From Candidatus Nanoarchaeia archaeon (GTDB taxonomy: Archaea; Nanoarchaeota; Nanoarchaeia; SCGC-AAA011-G17; JAFCDX01), in contig JAQUND010000069.1 in the NCBI GenBank assembly GCA_028717785.1, forward strand, positions 1 through 8,101: a stretch of 8,101 bases of DNA, read 5' to 3'. The notes under the pieces were generated by a model, which worked only from the letters and a program-made list of their open reading frames with translations, was not told the origin of the DNA and did not search any database. Position 1 is the stretch's first letter. The number at the start of each line of letters is the position of its first letter. Of this stretch, positions 1 to 5,350 are shown piece by piece. A program made the position numbers and the translations under genes.

Positions 1-225
1 TCGTTTAAAGCGTCGTTAGCGTCTGAAGGAATATTAGATTTTTCAAAGAAAGCATTGGATTATTTAAAGAATATAGGAACTAAGTTTTTAGATTATATTA
101 AAAATTGGGGAAAAAGTTATGATGATCAGTTAGTAGGAATTGAAAATAGATTTAAAACAGTTATGCCGTTTGAAAGTTTTAAAAATTATATGATTTATAA
201 GGATATTGTGAATGAGTGTAAATGA
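1..225 (+). CDS. C-terminal end of an unrecognised phage protein (5' end outside window)
   Basis: Frame 1 is open from the first base to a TGA at 223-225, giving the last 74 residues of a protein that begins upstream of the window. The fragment is lysine- and aromatic-rich and looks helical (for example DFSKKALDYLKNIGTKF), with no membrane segment or known motif. It overlaps the next gene by 14 bases, and the AAGGA that serves that gene lies inside this frame, so the two are probably translated from one message. The codon use matches the AT-rich genes downstream. I do not recognise the family; a virion or assembly protein is only a guess from position. Confidence 0.75.
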   Translation, partial: SFKASLASEGILDFSKKALDYLKNIGTKFLDYIKNWGKSYDDQLVGIENRFKTVMPFESFKNYMIYKDIVNECK

Positions 226-655
226 ATACTTAGTTAGAGATAATGTTAAGGATATAATACCTCAGAAGAATGTTGATGTAAGAAAAACTGATGATTTTAT
301 GTATTCTAATTCTGAGCCTATATCTTATTATGCTAGAGGTAATGGAATAGATTTAACAAGTAACTCAGATTTATATGAAATTATTAAAGTAGTAAAAGAT
401 TTGACAGATAAGCATTTTTTTGTTAGAGATTTGGTTTGGAAAGTTGATATTAAACGTAGAAGAGTTATTTTTACATTTAAATTAGGTAATGGAGATGAAG
501 AAGATCAATATTTTTTAGATGGTGTGAAAACGTATATATTAACAAATGTAGGATATAAAATGGGTCCTAATTATAGTTCTGAAAGTGAACTTTTGAAAAA
601 TGAAGAAGGACAACTGGTACTTAAACTGACGATTATGAAAGATCAAAAGGAGTAA
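212..655 (+). CDS. Unrecognised 147-aa phage protein
   Basis: The ATG at 212 is preceded by AAGGA at 199-203 with 8-base spacing, which supports this start even though it lies inside the end of the upstream gene. The product is soluble, with mixed charge. An apparently flexible N-terminus (residues 1-50) is followed by a helix (about 52-68, DLYEIIKVVKDLTDK) and then alternating strands (about 72-145), including a basic KRRR stretch near residue 81. It has no signal peptide, membrane helix or Cys motif. Its stop overlaps the AAAGGAG that serves the next gene, suggesting coupled translation. A small head, neck or baseplate component is possible from context only. I do not recognise the fold or family. 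Confidence 0.8.
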   Translation: MSVNEYLVRDNVKDIIPQKNVDVRKTDDFMYSNSEPISYYARGNGIDLTSNSDLYEIIKVVKDLTDKHFFVRDLVWKVDIKRRRVIFTFKLGNGDEEDQYFLDGVKTYILTNVGYKMGPNYSSESELLKNEEGQLVLKLTIMKDQKE

Positions 656-657
656 CT

Positions 658-1407
658 ATGATAGCAGAGTTTTTCAAAGGTTTTTGGAACTATATATCGC
701 CGTTTGCGTGGTGGCAAGGATTAATTACTATTTTTGTAGTTTTAGTGACTTTTTATATTGGAAAGTATTGGCGAAATGTAATTGGATGGTTTGGTGAAAG
801 ATTTGTTTTAGGCAGTAATAAAACAGATACATTACAATATAGAATGTTTTGGGGATTAGTAAGAGATGTGATTCAAATACAAATTAAAGATGAACTTCGT
901 AGAGCAATGCACGAAAATCATTTTGCTGAATATAGTGGAAATGAATATACTAATTATGTTAAAGATAAAAGTAAATTATTAATATCGTTGATGAAGCAAC
1001 ACATAGTTAATTTATATCCTTCTCCAACTGTTAAAATGAAAGTTTCAATAGAACAAGTTATGAAATATTTAGACGATTGGAATTCTGATTTTGAAGATAT
1101 TGTATTTGATATTTTTAATGAAGCTAAAAAAATTAAGAAACATAATGTAGAATTGTTAAAAAAGATTGATGTGGACTTTATTGAAGAAGTTGAAGATTTT
1201 GTAACGCAGAACCCAACTAAAGGAAATTGTACTGAATGTTTAATGATGATGTTTGGAAAAAGAGAAGTTGCGGAAAGCCGTAAAAGACAAGTACAAACAA
1301 TTAAACTTCAAATGAATATTGTAGAACAAAAATTAATAGAATTACAATCAAAAATTTTAACATTTTATAGTAATGTTCTAAACAGAAAGGAAGGTAAAAA
1401 TGGCTAA
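658..1407 (+). CDS. Membrane-anchored protein with C-terminal coiled coil, unknown function
   Basis: The start ATG follows AAAGGAG (646-652) at 5-base spacing. The 249-aa product has an aromatic N-terminus (FWNYISPFAWWQ) leading into one clear hydrophobic helix at about residues 18-36 (GLITIFVVLVTFYIG). A basic/aromatic flank (KYWRN) follows, then about 200 mostly helical, charged residues. The last 45 residues (about 205-245) have heptad-like spacing of I, L and V, as in a coiled coil. A CxxC pair (CTEC, Cys191 and Cys194) lies just before it. With basic residues right after the helix, the C-terminal part is probably cytoplasmic. A membrane protein is unusual inside a structural operon; an assembly-site anchor, a lysis-timing protein or a protein carried in the virion are all possible, none shown. 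It overlaps the next gene by 8 bases. Confidence 0.8.
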   Translation: MIAEFFKGFWNYISPFAWWQGLITIFVVLVTFYIGKYWRNVIGWFGERFVLGSNKTDTLQYRMFWGLVRDVIQIQIKDELRRAMHENHFAEYSGNEYTNYVKDKSKLLISLMKQHIVNLYPSPTVKMKVSIEQVMKYLDDWNSDFEDIVFDIFNEAKKIKKHNVELLKKIDVDFIEEVEDFVTQNPTKGNCTECLMMMFGKREVAESRKRQVQTIKLQMNIVEQKLIELQSKILTFYSNVLNRKEGKNG

Positions 1408-1792
1408 AGACATTAAGAAAGTGATTAAGGATTTTGTTACATTTGATATAGAAAATAACTATTATCAAAATGAAGATAAAGACGAAATGGTTAGAAATTT
1501 TAAAAAAATAGTTTATGAAGATGATCAAACAGTTCGTCAATTTCTTCAAGAGTTTTTTACAAATACTAAAGAATTAGCACAACAGTATGATTTAGTAGAT
1601 AAAGAAGGCGAAGCTGAAGAAACTAAACCTGAAGACGAAACTCCTGAAGACGAAACTGAAACTACTGAAGAACCAGAAGAAACTCCTGAAGAAGTTCCAG
1701 AAGAACCCGAAGAAGTTCCTGAAGAAGAAATTAAAAAAGAATCAGTTGAAAAATTATATATAAGAAAAGCATCACAATATCTATATGAATAA
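1400..1792 (+). CDS. Acidic protein with Glu/Pro/Thr repeats, possible head-core or scaffold component
   Basis: The start is set by AAAGGAAGG (1386-1394), 5 bases before the ATG, and overlaps the previous stop. The 130-aa product has three parts. Residues 1-66 are a helical, mixed-charge N-terminus. Residues 69-110 are nearly all Glu, Pro, Thr and Asp in PEDET and PEEVP units. Residues 111-130 are a short basic/aromatic C-terminal segment (KKESVEKLYIRKASQYLYE). T4-type phages have small, highly acidic prohead core proteins (gp67 is one), and this composition and the position among structural genes would fit such a role. I see no sequence match, so this is an analogy and not an identification. 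The acidic stretch may instead be a flexible linker that binds the lysine-rich protein encoded next. Confidence 0.8.
   Translation: MAKDIKKVIKDFVTFDIENNYYQNEDKDEMVRNFKKIVYEDDQTVRQFLQEFFTNTKELAQQYDLVDKEGEAEETKPEDETPEDETETTEEPEETPEEVPEEPEEVPEEEIKKESVEKLYIRKASQYLYE
1628..1729 (+). repeat. Short in-frame repeats encoding a Glu/Pro-rich acidic tract
   Basis: A perfect 15-base tandem copy (CCTGAAGACGAAACT at 1628-1642 and 1643-1657) encodes PEDET twice. It is followed by diverged units built on GAAGAAGTTCC encoding EEVPEE. All units are multiples of three bases, so the reading frame is kept. The pattern suggests growth by replication slippage within the coding region, with length likely to vary among relatives. 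Confidence 0.8.
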
Positions 1793-1809
1793 TATATGGA
1801 GGAAATGTT

Positions 1810-2136
1810 ATGGGCTTTTTAGATTACTTAGATCAATATGAAGAAAAACTAAAAAAAGTAGAAAAAAAAGTAGAACCAAAACCGGTAATTAAAAAAATAG
1901 TAACGGTTAAAACTGAAGAATTTAAAAAACCTTTTAAGATTCCACCAAAAAAGGTTATTAAAAATCCTATTCAAGAAGCTCATAATAGAGCGGTTTCTAT
2001 TCTTGACGGTATGCCAGAAGATGAAGTAATTGAAGAAAATGAAATTTTACAACAAAATAATGAATATACTAATGTAGTTCCACAGCAGTCAGTAGAGTTT
2101 AAAACAGTAAAATCACACGCTGCTGCTCTTTTATAA
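1810..2136 (+). CDS. Lysine-rich 108-aa protein, unknown function
   Basis: GGAGGA (1798-1803) lies 6 bases before the ATG, supporting this start over the out-of-frame ATG at 1805. Residues 11-52 are dominated by Lys, Val and Pro (EKKVEPKPVIKKI and PPKKVIKNP). A short conserved-looking helix follows (about 54-67, IQEAHNRAVSILDGMP), then an acidic patch (70-78), a Gln/Asn-rich stretch and a C-terminus ending SHAAALL. There is no membrane segment. The basic first half directly follows the gene for a strongly acidic protein, so the two products could bind each other or act together in head assembly; this is inference. The stop codon touches the Shine-Dalgarno sequence of the next gene. I do not recognise a named family. 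Confidence 0.8.
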   Translation: MGFLDYLDQYEEKLKKVEKKVEPKPVIKKIVTVKTEEFKKPFKIPPKKVIKNPIQEAHNRAVSILDGMPEDEVIEENEILQQNNEYTNVVPQQSVEFKTVKSHAAALL

Positions 2137-2145
2137 GGAGTTAAA

Positions 2146-2565
2146 ATGCCAACAGTAACAACGAATTATTATAGAAAACAATCAGCATTTAAAGAAGTTA
2201 GTTTAAGTGCAGATACTTTTGCAGTTGCTTTAATGGGTCAATTAGTAACTTCATCTACTGAAGCAGAGTTAAAACAATTATCTACATATTCTGAAATATC
2301 AGCATATGAAGTGGCATCATCTACATATTCAGCAATGTCTCTTTCCGCTGATACTGTATCAGCTAATTCAAGTGACGTTGTTTTATGGGATGGCGTTAAT
2401 TTAACGTGGACTAATGTAACAGTTAGCCCATATGGATTAGCTATTTATCGAATATCAGACGGATTAGTAGTAGGATTTATAGAGTTTGATGATGCTCCTA
2501 TTATAGCTGTTAATGGAACTATATCATTAAACTGGAATGCTAACGGTATAATGAATATTTTTTAA
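2146..2565 (+). CDS. Small beta-rich virion-type protein
   Basis: AAGGAG (2135-2140) lies 5 bases before the ATG. The first half of the 139-aa product is Ser/Thr/Ala-rich, with the hexapeptide SLSADT at residues 19-24 and again at 65-70, encoded by different codons. The second half (about 76-139) alternates strands: VVLWDGVNLTWTNVTVS, then YGLAIYRISDGLVVGFIEFD, ending in NGTISLNWNANGIMNIF. That pattern of a YG..IY segment, a VGFI.F strand and a final W..NGI strand is common in small proteins encoded next to tail-fibre and decoration genes in many tailed phages, so a particle-surface or fibre-associated role is likely. The family has no established biochemical role that I can name. Its stop is only two bases before the next start. 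Confidence 0.8.
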   Translation: MPTVTTNYYRKQSAFKEVSLSADTFAVALMGQLVTSSTEAELKQLSTYSEISAYEVASSTYSAMSLSADTVSANSSDVVLWDGVNLTWTNVTVSPYGLAIYRISDGLVVGFIEFDDAPIIAVNGTISLNWNANGIMNIF

Positions 2566-2567
2566 AT

Positions 2568-3587
2568 ATGATTACCAGATACGTTAATACAGCATCTACA
2601 GCTGGGGGAAATGGCACTACTAATGACATAGTAGGTGCCAATAGGGCATTTGCTACATTGCAAGAAGCTGAAACACAATTGACTGGTGATAATTATGATG
2701 ATGATCTTGAAATTCTATGTTGTGGAAGCGCGGCTGATACTGTTGCTTCCTTTGATCAAGATTCATATGTAACAGCAGGTCATACGCTTTATATAAAAGG
2801 AAATAGAGGAGATGCAACTGGCTATCATGGAGGAGTGTGGAACGCATCAACCTATCGTATAATATATAACAGTCATTGTTTACTAATTAATACAAATAGA
2901 AGAACAATTATAGATGGTATTCAATTACACAATTCTTCTGATGTATACAGTAATGGGATTTATATGATGAAAGGAACTACAGATTCAGAGATAAAAAATT
3001 GTGTTATTAGGTTTGTAGCTGGTAGTTCTGGGATTGCTGTTGGTTCAACATACATTAATCTTAAAATTTACAATAATATTATTTCTGGTGTAAATGGTTA
3101 CTATGCAGGGTGTATTTTCTTTTCATCACCACAAGCAACCACTACAAAAGTATATAATAATTTACTAACAAATGCTGTATATGGAATAAGATCGGCAAAT
3201 GGACAATACATTAAAAATAATATCATATTTGATTGTTATGATGATATAGATGGCTCTGCAACAATAGACCACTGTGCCTCTGATGATGGAGATGGAACTA
3301 ATCCTATTTCAGTATCCAGTTGGGCAGATCAGTTTCATAATCCCAATTATGCAGCAGAATTTGATTTTAGTTTAACTGGAACCTCAGTTCTCTTAGATGC
3401 AGGTATAGGGCCAGATTCTGATGCTAACGTGCCAACTACAGATATACTTGCTTATGATAGATCTGGGCTAACAGCTACAGTAGGCGCATTTGAACACGAA
3501 TGGGACTGGTCTCCTGTAGTCCCATCAACATCAAACGAAATTCAATTTTTTGGTCAATTACATGGTCAATTACATGGTCAAGAATAA
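2568..3587 (+). CDS. Right-handed parallel beta-helix protein, tail-spike-like
   Basis: The N-terminus (TRYVNTASTAGGNGTTN, then ANRAFATLQEA) matches the opening of many phage and environmental beta-helix proteins, which supports this ATG although no Shine-Dalgarno precedes it. From about residue 105 to 245, short repeats of strand-turn-strand carry Asn ladders (NCVIRF, LKIYNNIISG, KVYNNLLTN, YIKNNIIFDC), as in pectate-lyase-like folds. Residues about 240-310 resemble the usual closing part of such proteins (D.G.NPISVSSWADQF, then SVLLDAGIG and ATVGAFE). Tail spikes of this fold bind or cut polysaccharide; no catalytic residues can be assigned here, so binding only is equally possible. The C-terminus ends with a GQLHGQLHGQE repeat. 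Sampled 60-base blocks at both ends of the gene have more G+C (37-45%) than neighbouring genes, hinting at later acquisition. Confidence 0.85.
   Translation: MITRYVNTASTAGGNGTTNDIVGANRAFATLQEAETQLTGDNYDDDLEILCCGSAADTVASFDQDSYVTAGHTLYIKGNRGDATGYHGGVWNASTYRIIYNSHCLLINTNRRTIIDGIQLHNSSDVYSNGIYMMKGTTDSEIKNCVIRFVAGSSGIAVGSTYINLKIYNNIISGVNGYYAGCIFFSSPQATTTKVYNNLLTNAVYGIRSANGQYIKNNIIFDCYDDIDGSATIDHCASDDGDGTNPISVSSWADQFHNPNYAAEFDFSLTGTSVLLDAGIGPDSDANVPTTDILAYDRSGLTATVGAFEHEWDWSPVVPSTSNEIQFFGQLHGQLHGQE
3552..3581 (+). repeat. 12-base tandem repeat at the 3' end of the beta-helix gene
   Basis: GGTCAATTACAT occurs at 3552-3563 and 3564-3575, followed by a half unit GGTCAA (3576-3581). It encodes GQLH, GQLH and GQ, just before the final Glu and stop. 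The copies are identical, which suggests a recent duplication. It adds four residues per unit without changing the frame. Confidence 0.9.
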
Positions 3588-3629
3588 TAAGATATAAATA
3601 ATATAGATAATTAAAATAAGGAAAATATA
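3588..3629 (+). promoter_or_regulatory. Largest intergenic gap, with candidate T4-type late promoter TATAAATA and ribosome binding site
   Basis: This 42-base gap is the longest in the window. It contains an exact TATAAATA at 3593-3600, the -10 element recognised by the T4-type late sigma factor gp55, and AAGGAA (3618-3623) placed 6 bases before the ATG at 3630. Transcription would begin near 3606 and give a short leader. In DNA this AT-rich about two exact copies are expected by chance on one strand, so the support comes from its position in the only sizeable gap, directly ahead of the gp14-containing gene group. No hairpin terminator is seen. Confidence 0.5.
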
Positions 3630-4343
3630 ATGGAAGGTAAAAAGAATACTGATAAATGGTTTCCTGTAGTATTATTAGATGATACTGATGGAAAAACACC
3701 TGAATTAACAATTACATATAGTGATATTGTATGTGATTATTGTTATGAAGCAGCTGCATCAATTTCAGTATATTCTGTTACATCAGCAGATTGGAAAGAA
3801 TCTGGTATTGGTTTATATTGGTTAAATATAGGAGCCGGCGAATTTACAAATAATGGTAAATATGAAGTATCTGTATCAGCAGCAGTAGCAAGAACATATA
3901 GATTTTGGGTTGAAGTAGTTAATAAAACTTCTGTTGAAGTTAGTGATGATATATTAGATGTTTCAGCTAGTGTAGATAATGTTCAAGTAACAGTAAATCA
4001 AATATCAGCGGATACGGATGATATTAGTGAATTGTCAACAACGTTAGAGTTAGCATATGTTTCAGCTGGTATAATAGATCAAGGAAATGAGTATTGGGCA
4101 GCTAGTGCGGCTAGTAGTGCATCAACTACAGATATTTCAAATGGTAGTATTACAAATATAGTTAATGCAATATTATCAGCTACAATAGATACAAAGACAT
4201 ATGAAGAAGTTATGGAAATATTATTAGCAATGGCTTCTGGTAAAATTGTCAGAACAGCTAATAGATTCCAGTATATGAAACAAGATGGATCTACCGCTTT
4301 ATTTACTTTAGAAAGTTCAAGTTCTGAAAGAACTAGGTTATGA
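3630..4343 (+). CDS. Beta-rich virion structural protein upstream of the neck gene
   Basis: AAGGAA (3618-3623) sets the start. Residues 10-105 form an apparent beta-sandwich (KWFPVVLLDDTDGKTPELTI, later GLYWLNIGAGEFTNNGKYEV and TYRFWVEVV), a layout common in phage proteins of the baseplate, fibre or decoration type. Residues about 108-165 are Ser/Ala/Asp-rich with possible helical segments (VDNVQVTVNQISADTDDISEL). The C-terminal part (about 185-232) has TYEEVMEILLAMASGKI followed by FQYMKQDGSTALFTL. That helix-then-strand signature, an EE..E..LA...GK helix and a DGST strand, recurs at the end of many phage particle proteins. The exact location in the particle is unknown. The gene ends in a 4-base ATGA overlap with the gp14-like gene, so the two are probably made together. 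Confidence 0.8.
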   Translation: MEGKKNTDKWFPVVLLDDTDGKTPELTITYSDIVCDYCYEAAASISVYSVTSADWKESGIGLYWLNIGAGEFTNNGKYEVSVSAAVARTYRFWVEVVNKTSVEVSDDILDVSASVDNVQVTVNQISADTDDISELSTTLELAYVSAGIIDQGNEYWAASAASSASTTDISNGSITNIVNAILSATIDTKTYEEVMEILLAMASGKIVRTANRFQYMKQDGSTALFTLESSSSERTRL

Positions 4344-5116
4344 TGGCTGACTATGTTGTAGTGGATACGAATGGATGGTTTGACGATATAGTATCTGCAT
4401 CGTCTATTTCCGGTACGTATACGAATTATAGTGATGTTCCTAATGAATATATTACTAGATGTGCAGCCAGTTCATATCAGGGGTCTATTGGTAATTATAA
4501 TAATGAAAGAGAATTATACGATTTATTAATTACTGAGGCATATAATAAACATGGTGTGTGTATGGATTATTATATTACTACGTTTGATAAGAGTTATGAT
4601 AAGATATATGGTGAAGATAATAATAGAAGTTTTACAAGAAGATTTCAGATTATGGGTTCATTTAGATTACCTAGAGAAGAAAAATTATGGACTAAGTTTG
4701 GTATAGAGGGAATGGATCAATTTAGTGTGTTTGTTTCTAAAAGGCATTTTTGGGAAGCTTCACAATATGATTATACTCAAACAAATAAAAATGCGTATAG
4801 CCCATATGTTCCAAAAGCAGGAGATTATATAATATCTAAGTATAATAAATATGTTTATGAGATAGTAGAAGTTAAAGATGAAGAAATGATGTATTTGCAT
4901 TCTAAGCAGCATGTATGGGAACTTATGGTAAAACCGTTCAAAGATGAACATATTATTACAACAGCTTTAACTTCAGCATCTGATATGTCAGCTGCTACAA
5001 ATCAGAGTACTGATAAGTACGATATTACAAAAGTAATAGATAATAAAAAGGGGGATATAAAATATACTCCTAAGACTGGTGAAACAGGTAATCAGGATCC
5101 TTATTCTGGTTGGTAA
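4340..5116 (+). CDS. 14: Neck protein, T4 gp14-like
   Basis: In T4, gp14 with gp13 forms the neck that completes the packaged head and lets the tail join. The 258-aa product is close in length to T4 gp14 (256 aa). It shares the central pattern by eye: ELYDLLITEAYNKHGVCMDYY aligns with the T4 segment around VAESVQMRGVEMYYLPRE, YDKIYGED..RSFT with IFGED...KFTK, and then WTKFG, EA.QGD-like KAGDYII and the YEIVEV strand with T4's FFGKFG, PKQGDLIYF and LFEINWV. The C-terminus ends in an acidic/polar tail closing with DPYSGW. Two start codons are adjacent; ATG 4340 makes the ATGA overlap, while 4343 (MADY) has better spacing from AGG at 4335-4337. Genes 13 and 15, its T4 neighbours, are not recognisable here. 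Confidence 0.8.
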   Translation: MMADYVVVDTNGWFDDIVSASSISGTYTNYSDVPNEYITRCAASSYQGSIGNYNNERELYDLLITEAYNKHGVCMDYYITTFDKSYDKIYGEDNNRSFTRRFQIMGSFRLPREEKLWTKFGIEGMDQFSVFVSKRHFWEASQYDYTQTNKNAYSPYVPKAGDYIISKYNKYVYEIVEVKDEEMMYLHSKQHVWELMVKPFKDEHIITTALTSASDMSAATNQSTDKYDITKVIDNKKGDIKYTPKTGETGNQDPYSGW

Positions 5117-5141
5117 TGTGATTTAAAAAGGAGAAAAAAAT

Positions 5142-5342
5142 ATGTATGTAACAGGAACCTTATTAATACAAAACGGTGATTATTTACAATCTGTTAGTGC
5201 GGTTGATATAGATGTTAATGGTCAAACAGTATATATTTCGTATATAGATTCTACTGGTAAACTTAAAGCTGCTTCTACTAGTTATGTTGTAGATAGTAAT
5301 GGAATTCCAGCAGCTATGTCAGGATGTGCTATAGTTCAATAA
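5142..5342 (+). CDS. Small beta-rich protein, 66 aa, unknown
   Basis: A strong AAGGAG (5128-5133), 8 bases before the ATG, shows that this short frame is a real gene. The product is almost all predicted strand (TGTLLIQNGDYLQSVSAVDID, NGQTVYISYIDSTGKLKAAST) with few charges and a single Cys (in SGCAIVQ). There is no signal peptide or membrane helix. Size and composition would fit a small capsid- or tail-decorating protein or a fibre accessory, but I do not recognise it. Its stop (TAA 5340-5342) overlaps the ribosome binding site of the next gene. Confidence 0.75.
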   Translation: MYVTGTLLIQNGDYLQSVSAVDIDVNGQTVYISYIDSTGKLKAASTSYVVDSNGIPAAMSGCAIVQ

Positions 5343-5350
5343 GGAATAAA

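Noticed and set aside
1301..1549. Minus-strand open frame with a very hydrophobic product
   Set aside because: It lies antisense to two well-supported genes with good ribosome binding sites, and its Phe/Ile-rich product is what AT-rich DNA gives on the opposite strand.
1628..1729. Direct repeats as a CRISPR-like array
   Set aside because: The units are 15-18 bases without spacers, stay in frame and encode a Glu/Pro tract inside a gene.
2653..2850. Minus-strand open frame inside the beta-helix gene
   Set aside because: It is fully antisense to a recognisable protein, and its His/Gln/Leu-rich product looks like a reverse-strand shadow.
2568..3587. Diversity-generating retroelement acting on the spike or another adhesin
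   Set aside because: No reverse transcriptase gene and no near-identical template/variable repeat pair is visible in the window.
3588..3629. Transcription terminator after the beta-helix gene
   Set aside because: No inverted repeat followed by a T run is found in the gap.
3475..3711. Minus-strand open frame spanning the 42-base gap
   Set aside because: It overlaps the ends of two real genes, its product is low-complexity (Tyr, Leu, Ile), and no other minus-strand gene is present.
4760..4951. Minus-strand open frame within the neck gene
   Set aside because: It is antisense to the best-identified gene in the window and has an Ile/Phe-rich composition typical of chance frames here.
5324..5350. 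Upstream in-frame ATG for the two-part virion protein
   Set aside because: It lies inside the preceding gene without a ribosome binding site; AAGGAA immediately before ATG 5351 marks the better start.
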